Assembly: GCF_900475755.1 (NCBI RefSeq) | Contig: NZ_LS483411.1 | Span: forward strand, 62,001-126,000 | Length of the DNA: 64,000 bases | Reading direction: 5' to 3' | DNA from: Haemophilus influenzae | Lineage (GTDB): Bacteria; Pseudomonadota; Gammaproteobacteria; Enterobacterales; Pasteurellaceae | In this document: one piece after another, positions 30,667-40,923 of the stretch | Layout: the number at the start of each line of letters is the position of its first letter | Numbering within the stretch: position 1 is the first letter of the stretch | The notes under the pieces: generated by a model | What the model saw: only the letters and a program-made list of their open reading frames with translations | Database searches by the model: none | What the model was told of the DNA's origin: nothing | Translations under genes and position numbers: made by a program

Positions 30667-33372
30667 TTAATGGCGAGCAGCACGACTGCCATGACAATGC
30701 TTATATTTTTTACCCGAACCACAAGGACAAGGCTCATTGCGTCCGATGCGACGATCTGAATAATCTTCAGTCTCTGAATTTTGAGTTGTCTGACTATTTT
30801 CATCCACAGGTAAATTATTTTGATTGATACGTGCCGCCATTTCTTGACGAGCACGTTCAGCTTCTTCCATTTCTTCTTGAGTACGCACACGTATACGGGT
30901 TAAAGTCGTGATAACGTGGTGTTTTAAGGAATCTAGCATTTCCGTAAACATACGGAAAGATTCTTTTTTATATTCTTGTTTTGGATCTTTTTGTGCATAG
31001 CCACGTAAATGAATACCTTGGCGTAAATAATCCATCGAAGCTAAGTGTTCTTTCCAAAGTTCATCTAAGGTTTGCAACATAACACCTTTTTCAAAATGGC
31101 GCATAGCGTCTTCGCCAGCCAAAACCTCTTTTTCTTTGTATTCCTTTTCTGAAATTTCCACAATGCGTTCGCGTAAACTTTCTTCGTGAAGATTATTATC
31201 TTCTTCTAACCAATTAGAAATCGGTAATTCCATACCAAACTCTTGAAATAAACGTTCTTCAAGCCCTTTAATATCCCATTGTTCTTCCAAAGATTGCGGT
31301 GGAATATATTGATCAATCACACCATTAAACACATCGTGGCGAATGGCATTGATGGTTTCAGAAATATCATCATTATCAAGCAAATAATTGCGTTGCTCAT
31401 AAATTGCATGACGTTGGTCATTTGCCACGTCATCATATTCAAGTAGGTTTTTACGGCCATCAAAATGGAACGCCTCAACTTTTGCTTGAGCAGATGCAAT
31501 CACTTTCGCCAACATTTTCGACTCCATCGCCTCGCCTGCTACTGTAAACGCTTTACGCATTAAATTGAGCTTACCCTCATTCAAATAAATGCGCATTAAA
31601 CCATCTTCTAAAGAAAGATAGAAACGAGAAGAACCGGGGTCACCTTGACGACCTGAACGACCACGTAACTGGTTATCAATACGGCGAGATTCGTGACGCT
31701 CTGTACCGATAATATGCAACCCACCTGCTTTCATTACAATTTCGTGGTTTTTCTCCCACTCAGCTTTAAGTGCTTCAATTTGTTCTTGAGTTGGATTTTC
31801 TAATTTAGCAGCCTGCGCTTTCCAGTTACCACCAAGAATAATATCCGTACCTCGCCCAGCCATATTCGTTGCGATAGTCACTGCGCTAGGAAATCCTGCT
31901 TCAGCCACGATTTCCGCTTCTTGTTGGTGGAATTTCGCATTCAACACATTATGTTTTATACCTGCTTTATCTAACGCTTTAGATAATTCTTCTGATTTTT
32001 CGACTGAAATCGTCCCCACTAATACTGGTTGCTGGCGTTCTACACAATCTTTAATGTCTTCAATAATCGCATTAAATTTATATTGTTCATTTTCAAACAT
32101 CACATCAGTGCGATCATCACGAATCATTGGACGATTTGTTGGAATTACAACGGTTTCCAAGCCATAAATTTGTTGGAACTCAAATGCTTCGGTATCCGCA
32201 GTCCCCGTCATGCCCGCAAGACGCTCATATAAACGGAAGTAGTTTTGGTAAGAAATTGACGCAACAGTTTGGTTTTCGCTCTTAATATCCACCCCTTCTT
32301 TTGCCTCAATAGCTTGGTGCAAACCATCAGACCAACGACGCCCCGCCATTGTACGACCAGTGTGTTCATCAACAATCACAATTTCGCCGTCTTTCACAAT
32401 GTAATCGACATCTTTTTCAAACAATGTATGCGCACGCAATGCCGCCATAACGTGATGAAGTAACACAATTCGACTAGGAGAATATAAAGAATCCCCTTCA
32501 GGCATTAAACCTTGTGCAATCAACCAATCTTCCACTTTTTCTTGACCACGTTCGGTTAAATGCGCTTGTTTAGATTTAAGATCTAAAGTAAAGTCCCCTT
32601 CGCCTTGATATTCTTCAGTATCTTCTTTTTCTTGTTTAATTAAACTTGGGATCAGTTTATTTACCGCAACATAAAGCTCTGAACTGTTTTCTGCCTGACC
32701 TGAAATAATCAATGGTGTACGAGCTTCATCGATTAAGATAGAATCCACTTCATCCACCAGCGCATAACCTAATGTGCGTTGAAAACGTTCTTCTTTTGAG
32801 TGGGCTAAGTTGTCACGTAAATAATCAAAACCAAGTTCACTATTGGTTGCATAAGTAATATCTGCCGCATAAGCTGCACGTTTTTCTTCAGGCGGTAAAC
32901 CGGGAATATTCACGCCTACACTCATGCCTAAAAATTCAAATAACGGACGATTGGTTTCTGCATCTCGGCGAGCAAGATAGTCATTCACGGTTACCACGTG
33001 GACGCCTTTACCTTCAAGTGCGATTAAATAACAAGGCAAAGTTGCCGTTAATGTTTTCCCCTCTCCTGTACGCATTTCTGCGATACAGCGGTTAGTCAAT
33101 ACCATCCCACCAATAAGCTGAACATCAAAATGGCGCATACCAAGCACGCGCTTACTTGCTTCACGTACCGTTGCGAATGCTTCTGGTAAAATTTGTTGCA
33201 AAGTTTCGCCCGCACTTAAACGATCACGAAACTCTTGTGTTTTTGCTTTTAATTCATCATCACTTAATGCCTCAAAAGCAGGCTCCATTTTATTAATTTT
33301 TACGACTTGTTTTTTTAATTTACGTAGAATGCGTTCATTACGACTACCAAAAATTCTTGTTAAAATGCTCAT
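30667..33372 (-). CDS. secA: Preprotein translocase ATPase SecA
   Basis: 901 residues, the E. coli length. DEAD motor: Walker [17 protein letters not shown] (~101-116), the DEVD box in [18 protein letters not shown], and [16 protein letters not shown] and the arginine-finger region [15 protein letters not shown] in the second motor domain. Helical scaffold, then a C-terminal zinc site [14 protein letters not shown] used for SecB and phospholipid binding. It drives post-translational export through SecYEG. Upstream secM and a leader duplex predict secretion-responsive translation. Confidence 0.98.
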   Translation of the reverse strand: MSILTRIFGSRNERILRKLKKQVVKINKMEPAFEALSDDELKAKTQEFRDRLSAGETLQQILPEAFATVREASKRVLGMRHFDVQLIGGMVLTNRCIAEMRTGEGKTLTATLPCYLIALEGKGVHVVTVNDYLARRDAETNRPLFEFLGMSVGVNIPGLPPEEKRAAYAADITYATNSELGFDYLRDNLAHSKEERFQRTLGYALVDEVDSILIDEARTPLIISGQAENSSELYVAVNKLIPSLIKQEKEDTEEYQGEGDFTLDLKSKQAHLTERGQEKVEDWLIAQGLMPEGDSLYSPSRIVLLHHVMAALRAHTLFEKDVDYIVKDGEIVIVDEHTGRTMAGRRWSDGLHQAIEAKEGVDIKSENQTVASISYQNYFRLYERLAGMTGTADTEAFEFQQIYGLETVVIPTNRPMIRDDRTDVMFENEQYKFNAIIEDIKDCVERQQPVLVGTISVEKSEELSKALDKAGIKHNVLNAKFHQQEAEIVAEAGFPSAVTIATNMAGRGTDIILGGNWKAQAAKLENPTQEQIEALKAEWEKNHEIVMKAGGLHIIGTERHESRRIDNQLRGRSGRQGDPGSSRFYLSLEDGLMRIYLNEGKLNLMRKAFTVAGEAMESKMLAKVIASAQAKVEAFHFDGRKNLLEYDDVANDQRHAIYEQRNYLLDNDDISETINAIRHDVFNGVIDQYIPPQSLEEQWDIKGLEERLFQEFGMELPISNWLEEDNNLHEESLRERIVEISEKEYKEKEVLAGEDAMRHFEKGVMLQTLDELWKEHLASMDYLRQGIHLRGYAQKDPKQEYKKESFRMFTEMLDSLKHHVITTLTRIRVRTQEEMEEAERARQEMAARINQNNLPVDENSQTTQNSETEDYSDRRIGRNEPCPCGSGKKYKHCHGSRAARH

Positions 33373-33498
33373 AATTTCTCTTTTTAAATATATAAGTTAA
33401 ATAGTTAAATGCTTATGAAATACTTTATTTCATGCACAATAATTTTTTAAAATATCGCTATTTCAATAGCAATATTCTTCACAAAAAACAGAAAAATT
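33373..33498 (-). promoter_or_regulatory. secM-secA intergenic structure able to mask the secA ribosome site
   Basis: On the minus-strand RNA, AAUUUUUCU (33498-33490), which begins with the last two bases of the secM stop codon, is complementary over 9 positions (one G-U) to AGAGAAAUU (33381-33373) directly before the secA AUG; three further A-U pairs follow after one mismatch. The enclosed RNA contains two perfect or near-perfect hairpins (33415-33433; 33451-33476). Together they form a multibranched fold hiding the Shine-Dalgarno region. A ribosome stalled near the secM end would cover the upstream strand. Confidence 0.6.
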
Positions 33499-33799
33499 AA
33501 ATAAGCAAGGGGCCAGCTCGAATTGGCGCACTAAGATTCAACACATCCGCTAAAAAGTGCGGTTGAATTTTAAGTTGTTTTTCAGTTTGGTGGGAAATTA
33601 AAGGTTGAGGAATGACTTGTCGTTGCACTTCACGTGCAACTTTTACCGTTTCTAACGCCTGTTGAATGGAAACACTCGAGGAATAATTTTCCGCATTATT
33701 TTGATTTTCAAAACTTTGTGCGTTAGGCAAAGCAAAAATCGCGATAATACTTAAAAGTAATCGCGACCAAAAATTTGGTTTGACAGTGCCTGAAATCAT
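33497..33799 (-). CDS. secM: Secretion monitor SecM with reduced arrest sequence
   Basis: 100 residues, shorter than E. coli SecM (170). N-terminal signal peptide (~12-29, NFWSRLLLSIIAIFALPNAQS) would bring the nascent chain to the translocon. The C-terminus ends PIRAGPLLI: residues 93-97 are IRAGP, the core of the SecM arrest peptide, with the key Pro97 three codons before the stop. The E. coli arrest tryptophan (position -8 from Arg) is Val here, the preceding Gly is Pro92, and Phe82 lies at -12. The position directly upstream of secA supports the assignment. Confidence 0.85.
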   Translation of the reverse strand: MISGTVKPNFWSRLLLSIIAIFALPNAQSFENQNNAENYSSSVSIQQALETVKVAREVQRQVIPQPLISHQTEKQLKIQPHFLADVLNLSAPIRAGPLLI

Positions 33800-33806
33800 C
33801 GTCTCG

Positions 33807-33859
33807 TTGTTTATTATGAAAATTGCGTGTATTGTAGCGGAAATCTAAACTAATGTCAT
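33807..33859. promoter_or_regulatory. Overlapping divergent promoters for secM and dciA
   Basis: Minus strand: ATGACA (33859-33854), 17-base spacer, TACAAT (33836-33831), leading to secM. Plus strand: TTGTTT (33807-33812), 17-base spacer, TATTGT (33830-33835), leading to dciA. The two -10 elements occupy the same bases, so the promoters should exclude each other. Confidence 0.5.
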
Positions 33860-33877
33860 TTACTGGGGGCAGTCTTT

Positions 33878-34192
33878 ATGGAAAACAAGGCTGATCGTTA
33901 TCAAAAAGCAGTCAATATTATGGATGTGCTTGAGCAATCGCCCTTTGCCAAAATAATGAAAAAAGGTCTTGCTATCAATGAACTCAATCAAAAATTTAAC
34001 CGCATTTTTCCACAGGAATTTCACGGCAAATTTCGTATTGGTAACATAACAGATCATTTAATTTTTATTGAAGTGTCTAATGCTATTGTTCGGCAGGGGA
34101 TTCTATTTAAACAAATTGAATTATTAACACTAATTCAAGAAGAGTTTCCGCAAGTAACAGGATTTGAGATAGCGATCAATCCTGGATTTTAA
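33878..34192 (+). CDS. dciA: DciA-type replicative helicase loader (DUF721)
   Basis: 104 residues of the DUF721/DciA family: helix NIMDVLEQSPFAKIMKKG, then the KH-like core LNQKFNRIFPQEFHGKFRIGNITDHLIFIEVSNAIVRQGILFKQ, which is the conserved DciA domain. DciA interacts with DnaB and assists its loading in bacteria that lack DnaC/DnaI-type loaders. Position beside secM-secA is the same in Vibrio and other gammaproteobacteria. It starts ATGGAAAAC with GGGGGC upstream and is divergent from secM. Confidence 0.78.
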   Translation: MENKADRYQKAVNIMDVLEQSPFAKIMKKGLAINELNQKFNRIFPQEFHGKFRIGNITDHLIFIEVSNAIVRQGILFKQIELLTLIQEEFPQVTGFEIAINPGF

Positions 34193-34219
34193 GTTTCAAA
34201 TATAAGAAAAAATAAAGAA

Positions 34220-34741
34220 TTACTTATCACTCAAACTTTTTAATAATGCTTTCTCTATTTTTTTCTCCTCACGTCTTTTCTGAAAAAATGCGCTTAATTT
34301 CTGACTACAGTCTTCTGCCAATACACCAGATGTAATCTCCAAGGTATGATTCATCTTGTAATCATCAAAAAAATGAAAACGTGATCCAATCGCGCCAGTT
34401 TTATAATCAGATGCACCGAACACAAGACGTTTAATACGGCTATGCAAAATCGCCCCAGCACACATTGTGCAAGGCTCTAATGTTACATAAAGCGTGGTAT
34501 TCAGTAGGCGATAATTTTGAATATTTTTTGCGCCATTACGCAAAGCGATAATTTCAGCGTGGGCAGTAGGATCATTTTGAACAATGGAGAGATTCCAACC
34601 TTCTCCAATAATATTGCCACTGTCATCCACCAGAACAGCCCCCACAGGAATCTCGCCTAACGCTTCCGCTTTATCCGCAAGAGTAAGAGCATAACGCATC
34701 ATTTTCTCGTCAAATTCTGACCGCACTTTTGCTATATCCAT
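34220..34741 (-). CDS. tadA: tRNA-specific adenosine deaminase
   Basis: 173 residues. Cytidine-deaminase-fold zinc site: THAEIIAL supplies the His and catalytic Glu, and EPCTMCAGAILH the two Cys. It converts A34 to inosine in tRNA-Arg(ACG). The ATG shares a base with the thyA stop (TGATG), so it is coupled to thyA. The uptake sequence lies in codons 5-7. Length and motifs are normal. Confidence 0.93.
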   Translation of the reverse strand: MDIAKVRSEFDEKMMRYALTLADKAEALGEIPVGAVLVDDSGNIIGEGWNLSIVQNDPTAHAEIIALRNGAKNIQNYRLLNTTLYVTLEPCTMCAGAILHSRIKRLVFGASDYKTGAIGSRFHFFDDYKMNHTLEITSGVLAEDCSQKLSAFFQKRREEKKIEKALLKSLSDK

Positions 34742-35592
34742 CAGACGGAAAAAGGATATTTAATTGGCTCGTGGGATTGATAGCCAACGACTTTAAAATC
34801 ATCCATCGTGACCCAAGTTTCTAAATCTTCAAGGCTTTTTATATCTGGATTGATTTCTAATTTTGGCAAGGGGAAAGGCTTGCGTTTAAGTTGCACATCA
34901 CGCATTAACTCAAGCTGATCTTCATAAATGTGCGCATTCACAATTTTATGATATGCCTTACCTGCTCTTTTACCCGTAATCTGAGCCATCAGAGCTAAGA
35001 AAGTAAACACCTGAATTTGATTGAAATTCAATCCAAGCGGAACATCACAGGAACGTTGATAACTAGTAAGATGTAAGGTTTCGCCCACAAGAGAAAAAGT
35101 ATGCGTGTGCATACAAGGACGAAGACAACCAAGATCAAATTCGCCAGGGTTAAAGAAAGTTAAAATTTCTCCTCTATCATCAATACCTTTCGTTAAATTA
35201 TTAACAATTTTACGTAGCTGATCGATGGTTTCTCCATTAGGCTTACGCCACGCTCTGCCTTGCACACCATATACGCGCCCCATATCATCAATGCCTCTAC
35301 GGTGCGGATTGGCGAGCCATGCGGCATTTTCATTCGCATTAGCATCCCAAGTTTTCGTGCCAAGTGCGCGAAAATCAGCGGCATTATCATATCCACGAAT
35401 GTAACCTAAAAATTCCGCAATTGCCGCTTTCCAATAACTTTTACGGGTGGTAATCAGCGGAAATTGATTATTCGCCACATCATATTCTAAATCCGCATTA
35501 ATCACTGTAAGGCAACGCTTACCTGTACGTTCATTAGCAACCCATTCCCCTTCACTAACAATGCGGCGACAAAGATCAAGATATTGCTTCAT
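34741..35592 (-). CDS. thyA: Thymidylate synthase
   Basis: 283 residues, about 19 longer than E. coli ThyA (264) but complete. Active-site cysteine in [13 protein letters not shown]; the phosphate-binding arginines in [18 protein letters not shown]; the [13 protein letters not shown] block; start [17 protein letters not shown]. It methylates dUMP to dTMP with methylene-tetrahydrofolate; dihydrofolate reductase folA is encoded 3.5 kb away. Lies 9 bases after lgt, as in the E. coli lgt-thyA order. Confidence 0.95.
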   Translation of the reverse strand: MKQYLDLCRRIVSEGEWVANERTGKRCLTVINADLEYDVANNQFPLITTRKSYWKAAIAEFLGYIRGYDNAADFRALGTKTWDANANENAAWLANPHRRGIDDMGRVYGVQGRAWRKPNGETIDQLRKIVNNLTKGIDDRGEILTFFNPGEFDLGCLRPCMHTHTFSLVGETLHLTSYQRSCDVPLGLNFNQIQVFTFLALMAQITGKRAGKAYHKIVNAHIYEDQLELMRDVQLKRKPFPLPKLEINPDIKSLEDLETWVTMDDFKVVGYQSHEPIKYPFSV

Positions 35593-35601
35593 AAAAATCT
35601 C

Positions 35602-36408
35602 CTATTTTATGACCGCACTTTTGCGTGAATAAGCCCAAGTCATAATTAAGGCACCACCAATAATCATCGGTAAACAAAGTGCTTGCCCTCGCGTAATAAC
35701 CCCAAAGAAATTTTCAACTTCAGGTTCACGCACATATTCCACAATAAAACGGAAGACGCCATAACCAATTAAGAATAAGCCTGCAACAGAGCCCATTGGA
35801 CGTGGCTTTTTAATAAAAATATTCAGAATTGCAAACAACACTATGCCCTCTAGAAAAGCTTCATAAAGTTGTGATGGATGGCGAGGAAGTAATAGCGGAT
35901 CATTCGGGAAAATCATTGCCCAAGGCACATCCGTTTCGCGTCCCCATAGCTCAAGATTAATAAAATTACCAATTCTACCTAAACCTAAACCAAACGGAAT
36001 CAAAGGCGCGACAAAATCAGCGGTTTGCCAAAAATTACGTTTTTGTGAATAAGACGTCCAAATCATAGCAACAATTACACCAATTAAGCCACCGTGGAAC
36101 GACATTCCACCTTCCCAAACACGGAATAAATAAAGTGGTTCTTGTAAAAAATGATCGAGATTATAGAAAAATACATCGCCAACACGTCCACCAATAAATA
36201 CCCCCATAAAACCGTTGAAAAGTAAACTATCAACTTGATCCACTGTCCAACCGCTATTTGGGCGACTAGCACGGCGAACCGCAAGCCAGCGTGCAAAAAT
36301 AAAACCCAAAAGGTACATCAAACCATACCAGCGTAAGCCGATATTACTATCGCCAAGCGTAAAAATACTCGGATCAAAATGGGGAAGAAGTAAATAATTT
36401 GAATTCAT
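35602..36408 (-). CDS. lgt: Prolipoprotein diacylglyceryl transferase
   Basis: 268-residue inner membrane enzyme with about seven hydrophobic segments. The Lgt signature [19 protein letters not shown] (~138-156) contains the essential arginine and asparagine; an HGGLIG sequence (HGGL motif) is near residue 105. It attaches diacylglycerol to lipobox cysteines, such as those of LptE, BamE and the DUF1190-like protein encoded in this window. 8 bases separate it from the upstream TauE-type gene. Confidence 0.95.
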   Translation of the reverse strand: MNSNYLLLPHFDPSIFTLGDSNIGLRWYGLMYLLGFIFARWLAVRRASRPNSGWTVDQVDSLLFNGFMGVFIGGRVGDVFFYNLDHFLQEPLYLFRVWEGGMSFHGGLIGVIVAMIWTSYSQKRNFWQTADFVAPLIPFGLGLGRIGNFINLELWGRETDVPWAMIFPNDPLLLPRHPSQLYEAFLEGIVLFAILNIFIKKPRPMGSVAGLFLIGYGVFRFIVEYVREPEVENFFGVITRGQALCLPMIIGGALIMTWAYSRKSAVIK

Positions 36409-36416
36409 AATTTTCC

Positions 36417-37211
36417 TTATTTCAGAAACATATTGATCGCAACCACAATTAAGAAAAGAGCAAAACCTTTTTTTAAGGTTGAAACAGGCAATTTAGTGGT
36501 TGCACTTGCGCCTAATTTGGAAGTGAAAAATGAAGTGGCAGTAATGCCTAACACAGCAGGAAGATAAATGTAGCCGAGCGAATATTCAGGCATTAATGGA
36601 TTTCCCCAACCACTTACTATAAAACTAAACATCCCTGATACGCCCAATAACATCCCACAAAATGCGGAAGAACCAATGGCTTGTTTGATATTAATGCCAC
36701 GAGCAGTTAAAAACGGCACAATAAATCCACCACCGCCAATTCCCGCAGCACTAGATGCCATACCAATAAAAATACCGCCGATTACGGAAGCAAGGGGAGT
36801 AAGTGGTTTTGTTGTGACTTGATCTTTTTTAATCGAAAGTACCATTTTTGTGGCTAAATATACCACTAAGCAAGCAAAAATTTTGGCAGAAATTTCACGA
36901 TCAAGTCTTCCAATAAATAAACCACAAATAAAAACAGAAAGCATAATAACCGGAGCTAAAATGCGAACTGCCTGCCAGACTATATTACCTAATCTATGAT
37001 GACGTTGTGCCGAACCAATGCCAGTAATCACAATGGTAGCAAATGATGTGCCAAGTGCAGTAGACATCAACAAAGATTCTGGTACATCCACAATGGGCAG
37101 TAAATACACTAAGGTTGGCACAATCACTAACCCTCCGCCAATACCAAATAATCCAGCAAGAAAACCCGCTAATGCACCAACAAGCAAACAAAGAAGAATA
37201 AAAGTGAGCAT
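36417..37211 (-). CDS. TauE/SafE-family membrane protein
   Basis: 264 residues with about eight hydrophobic helices and two glycine-rich repeats typical of the family ([18 protein letters not shown] near the N-terminus and [17 protein letters not shown] mid-protein), indicating an inverted-repeat carrier. Family members export or import sulfite, sulfoacetate or other organosulfur anions; the substrate here is unknown. It begins within the rppH stop (one-base overlap) and precedes lgt. In E. coli, ptsP occupies the comparable slot between rppH and lgt, so this is a lineage-specific arrangement. Confidence 0.85.
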   Translation of the reverse strand: MLTFILLCLLVGALAGFLAGLFGIGGGLVIVPTLVYLLPIVDVPESLLMSTALGTSFATIVITGIGSAQRHHRLGNIVWQAVRILAPVIMLSVFICGLFIGRLDREISAKIFACLVVYLATKMVLSIKKDQVTTKPLTPLASVIGGIFIGMASSAAGIGGGGFIVPFLTARGINIKQAIGSSAFCGMLLGVSGMFSFIVSGWGNPLMPEYSLGYIYLPAVLGITATSFFTSKLGASATTKLPVSTLKKGFALFLIVVAINMFLK

Positions 37212-37801
37212 TATTGACCTTTTGATTTGTAAAAATAGCGTTTTGTGTATTTTGTCTGAGAATATTTTTTATTTGCCGAATAAGACTGTGAATTTGCTTC
37301 ACGAGATGCGGAAAATATTGGTGGATTATCCGTAAATAATACCGAAGCAAACTCTTTCATTACCTTTCGATAAACATCTCGCTTAAAAGACACAACTTGA
37401 CGAACAGGATACCAAAAACTTACCCAACGCCACCCATCAAATTCTGGCGATTTGGTCGTTTTCATATTGATATTTTTTTCATCGCCAACAAGCTGTAGCA
37501 AAAACCAGCGTTGTTTCTGCCCAATACACATCGGCTTGCTATCATAACGCAATAAACGCTTTGGCAATTTATAACGCAACCAATGTTTAGAAACATATAA
37601 CAAACGCACATCTTTAGGTTGTAAACCAACTTCCTCGTGTAGTTCGCGATACATCGCTTGCTCGGCACTTTCATTATCATTAATGCCACCTTGCGGAAAC
37701 TGCCACGAATTTTGCCCACAACGCTTCGCCCAAAGCACTTGCCCTTTGCGATTACAAATCACAATACCCACATTTGGACGGTAGCCATCAAAATCGATCA
37801 C
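37211..37801 (-). CDS. rppH: RNA pyrophosphohydrolase
   Basis: 196 residues. Start [27 protein letters not shown] and Nudix box [23 protein letters not shown] (~38-60), both diagnostic of RppH, then [12 protein letters not shown] and GQKQRWFLL. It removes pyrophosphate from mRNA 5' ends and so triggers RNase E-dependent decay. The basic C-terminal tail (~165-196) is longer than in E. coli RppH (176) and rich in Lys, Ser and Tyr. First gene of the rppH-tauE-lgt-thyA-tadA operon. Confidence 0.93.
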   Translation of the reverse strand: MIDFDGYRPNVGIVICNRKGQVLWAKRCGQNSWQFPQGGINDNESAEQAMYRELHEEVGLQPKDVRLLYVSKHWLRYKLPKRLLRYDSKPMCIGQKQRWFLLQLVGDEKNINMKTTKSPEFDGWRWVSFWYPVRQVVSFKRDVYRKVMKEFASVLFTDNPPIFSASREANSQSYSANKKYSQTKYTKRYFYKSKGQ

Positions 37802-37881
37802 TATCGTTTTACCTTACATTTTTCCTATAAAAATAGCTCAAGATTGTTTCATAAATCAGTGCTTTTATCAACCAAAGGGCA

Positions 37882-38988
37882 TTATGACAAAATAATCATA
37901 TCATCACGATGCATTGCTACTGCACCGTATTCATAGCCTAAAACATTCTCAATGTCTGCTGATTTTCTGCCCTTAATTAATTGTAGGGCATCGCTGTTAT
38001 AGCGTGGCATACCTAGTGCAATGTCTTTACCCGATTGAGTGCGTATTTTGACTACTTCACCACGCGAGAAACGCCCTTCCACGTTAATAATGCCAGCTGG
38101 TAATAAAGATTTATTTTGTTCAAGAATGGCATTTTTCGCTCCATCATCAATAGTGATAATGCCTGCCGATGGCGCGGCGAAAAGCCATTGTTTGCGGCTT
38201 TCTAATCGATCAGATTGATGTGCAATAAATTTTGTGCCAATATTTTGTTCATAAGCAAGATCAGCGATAACATTTGGACGATTACCCGGTGCAATAATGG
38301 TTTCAATTCCAGAGTGAGTGGCAACGTCGGCTGCAATGATTTTAGTCATCATTCCTCCAGTGCCAAGATTTGTACCACTTCCTCCTGCGATTGAGCGAAT
38401 ATGATCCGTGATTTGTTCTACAACTGGAATTAATTTTGCTTCAGGATTTTTACGCGGATCACTATCAAATAAACCTTGTTGATCAGTCAATAAATAAAGT
38501 TGTTCCGCTTGCACAAGAATAGCGACTAATGCAGATAAATTGTCATTATCGCCCACTTTAATTTCTGCGGTCGCCACCGCATCATTTTCATTAATCACAG
38601 GAATTATGTGGTTGTCTAAAAGTGCGTGTAAAGTATCTCGCGCATTTAAAAAACGTTCGCGATCTTCAATATCAGCACGAGTTAATAAAAGTTGTCCGAT
38701 ATGAATATCATAAATAGCAAATAATTTTTCCCAAGCCTGAATTAATTGGCTCTGACCAACCGCTGCAAGCAGTTGCTTTGAAGCAATAGTCGGGGGTAAT
38801 TGAGGATGATTTAAATAATGGCGACCCGCAGCAATGGCACCAGAAGTCACGATCACTATACGAAATCCATCATTATGCAGTTGTGCAATTTGACGAACGA
38901 TTTCCATCATATGTGGCGAATTCAGTTTTGGCGAACCCTGAGTTAGCGTGCTTGTACCGAATTTCACAACAATTGTTTTTTTGTTCAT
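37882..38988 (-). CDS. proB: Glutamate 5-kinase
   Basis: 368 residues. Start [23 protein letters not shown] is favoured because GGAA lies 7-10 bases upstream of this ATG, while the two upstream in-frame starts would sit on the ribosome site. An amino-acid kinase domain ([18 protein letters not shown]) is followed by a C-terminal PUA domain ([19 protein letters not shown]). First step of proline synthesis. proA is not next to it, unlike in E. coli. Confidence 0.93.
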   Translation of the reverse strand: MNKKTIVVKFGTSTLTQGSPKLNSPHMMEIVRQIAQLHNDGFRIVIVTSGAIAAGRHYLNHPQLPPTIASKQLLAAVGQSQLIQAWEKLFAIYDIHIGQLLLTRADIEDRERFLNARDTLHALLDNHIIPVINENDAVATAEIKVGDNDNLSALVAILVQAEQLYLLTDQQGLFDSDPRKNPEAKLIPVVEQITDHIRSIAGGSGTNLGTGGMMTKIIAADVATHSGIETIIAPGNRPNVIADLAYEQNIGTKFIAHQSDRLESRKQWLFAAPSAGIITIDDGAKNAILEQNKSLLPAGIINVEGRFSRGEVVKIRTQSGKDIALGMPRYNSDALQLIKGRKSADIENVLGYEYGAVAMHRDDMIILS

Positions 38989-39088
38989 AGTCATTTCCAA
39001 GTTCTTAAAATTGACATTAACGTTATCACTAAATCAATGAAAAATCACTTAATATCAGGTATAGTAACGGCAAATTTTAGGGGGACTT

Positions 39089-39571
39089 ATGACATTTAGT
39101 TTAATTGTAGCGACGACATTAAATAGTGTAATTGGTAAAGATAACCAAATGCCTTGGCACTTGCCTGCAGATTTAGCTTGGTTTCGTCAGAACACCACTG
39201 GTAAACCTGTCATTATGGGGCGTAAAACCTTTGAAAGTATTGGTCGCCCACTACCTAAACGTACCAATATCATACTTTCTCGCCAGCCTTTTAAACACGA
39301 AGGTGTGGTATGGAAAGATAGCCTTGAAAGTGCGGTAGATTTTGTCAGAGATTTTGATGAAATTATGTTGATTGGTGGGGGAGAGTTATTCAAACAATAT
39401 TTACCGAAATCAGATAAGTTATACCTTACTCAAATTCAAACAGAACTAGATGGCGATACTTTTTTCCCTCAATTGAATTGGGAGGAGTGGAAAATTGAAT
39501 TTGACGAATATCGTAAGGCAGATGAAAAAAATCGCTATGATTGTCGATTTTTGATTCTTACACGAAAATAA
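39089..39571 (+). CDS. folA: Dihydrofolate reductase
   Basis: 160 residues, standard length. MTFSLIVATTLNSVIGKDNQMPWHLPADLAWF gives the folate-binding N-terminus; the catalytic acidic residue is Asp in the LPADL segment; PVIMGRKTFESIGRPLP and IMLIGGGELFKQYL are the NADPH-binding blocks. It regenerates tetrahydrofolate after thymidylate synthesis and is the trimethoprim target. GGGGGA precedes the ATG. Divergent from proB. Confidence 0.95.
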   Translation: MTFSLIVATTLNSVIGKDNQMPWHLPADLAWFRQNTTGKPVIMGRKTFESIGRPLPKRTNIILSRQPFKHEGVVWKDSLESAVDFVRDFDEIMLIGGGELFKQYLPKSDKLYLTQIQTELDGDTFFPQLNWEEWKIEFDEYRKADEKNRYDCRFLILTRK

Positions 39572-39741
39572 ATTAAATAAATGAAACAATACTTCTAGAA
39601 CATTCATTAATCTAGCAAACAAAAAGATGATGATTTTCCCTTGAGTTCCCCTTTTTAAAGTTTCATAATGACCTTTCATTTTATTTTTGATAGTTTTAAA
39701 TATCCCATTTTTAAACATTATCCCAAATCAGGGGAGGCATT

Positions 39742-40914
39742 ATGACACAAACTGCAACTGAAACCCCATCAAATAAATCTGTATCAAAGAAAACTAACCG
39801 TAAAAAAGGCTTAAGCATTTTTATTTTTATCTTGCTTATTATTGGTATTGCTTGTGCTTTGTATTGGTTTTTCTTCTTGAAGGATTTTGAAGAAACAGAA
39901 GATGCTTATGTGGGTGGTAATCAAGTGATGGTGTCATCACAAGTTGCAGGTAATGTGGCGAAGATTAATGCTGACAATATGGATAAAGTCCATTCAGGCG
40001 ATGTACTAATTGAATTAGATGATACCAATGCAAAACTTAGTTTTGAACAAGCAAAAAGCAATCTCGCCAATGCGGTGCGTCAAATAGAACAACTGGGTTT
40101 TACTGTGCAGCAATTGCAATCCGCTGTGCACGCCAATGAAATTTCTTTAGCTCAAGCACAAGGCAATTTAACACGCCGAGTTCAACTTGAAAAAATGGGC
40201 GCAATTGATAAAGAATCTTTCCAACATGCAAAAGAAGCCGTCGAGCTTTCCAAAGCAAATTTAAATTCCTCTAGAAACCAATTGGCTGCTAATCAGGCTT
40301 TATTGCGTAACGTTCCATTACGTGAACAACCGCAAATACAGAATGCAATTAGTTCACTCAAACAGGCTTGGTTAAATTTGCAACGTACAAAAATTAGAAG
40401 TCCAATTGATGGCTATGTAGCGCGTCGTAATGCTCAAGTAGGGCAAGCCGTTTCAGTGGGCGGCACATTAATGGCGGTGGTTTCTAATGAACAAATGTGG
40501 TTAGAAGCTAACTTCAAAGAAACCCAATTAACGAATATGCGCATTGACCAGCCAGTAAAAATCCATTTTGATTTATACGGTAAAAATAAAGAATTTGATG
40601 GCGTGATAAATGGTATTGAAATGGGGACTGGTAATGCGTTTTCTCTCTTACCTTCACAAAATGCTACGGGTAACTGGATTAAAGTGGTGCAACGTGTACC
40701 TGTGCGAATTAAATTAGATCCACAACAATTTGCCGAAACGCCATTGAGAATTGGTCTTTCTGCAACGGCAAAAGTAAGAATTTCTGATTCATCTGGCGCA
40801 ATGCTACGAGAAAAATCAGAACCGAAGACTTTATTTTCTACTGATACACTTAAATATGATGAAAGTGCGGTAGAAAATTTGATTGAATCTATCATTCAGC
40901 AAAACAGCCATTAA
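39742..40914 (+). CDS. emrA: Multidrug efflux membrane fusion protein EmrA
   Basis: 390 residues. Basic N-terminus, one membrane helix (~26-47), then the membrane-fusion layout: EDAYVGGNQVMVSSQVAGNVAKI (lipoyl-like), a coiled-coil hairpin (~90-200, Gln/Ala/Glu-rich), second lipoyl half RSPIDGYVARRNAQVGQAV and beta-barrel domain. It links EmrB to an outer membrane TolC-type channel not encoded here. GGGGAGG precedes the ATG. The 170 bases between folA and this gene show no clear signal. Confidence 0.92.
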   Translation: MTQTATETPSNKSVSKKTNRKKGLSIFIFILLIIGIACALYWFFFLKDFEETEDAYVGGNQVMVSSQVAGNVAKINADNMDKVHSGDVLIELDDTNAKLSFEQAKSNLANAVRQIEQLGFTVQQLQSAVHANEISLAQAQGNLTRRVQLEKMGAIDKESFQHAKEAVELSKANLNSSRNQLAANQALLRNVPLREQPQIQNAISSLKQAWLNLQRTKIRSPIDGYVARRNAQVGQAVSVGGTLMAVVSNEQMWLEANFKETQLTNMRIDQPVKIHFDLYGKNKEFDGVINGIEMGTGNAFSLLPSQNATGNWIKVVQRVPVRIKLDPQQFAETPLRIGLSATAKVRISDSSGAMLREKSEPKTLFSTDTLKYDESAVENLIESIIQQNSH

Positions 40915-40923
40915 GGCGGCGTT

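Noticed and set aside
39446..39718. 90-residue open frame on the minus strand after folA
   Set aside because: It overlaps the folA 3' end in antisense, has no ribosome site or family resemblance, and is biased to AT-rich chance codons.
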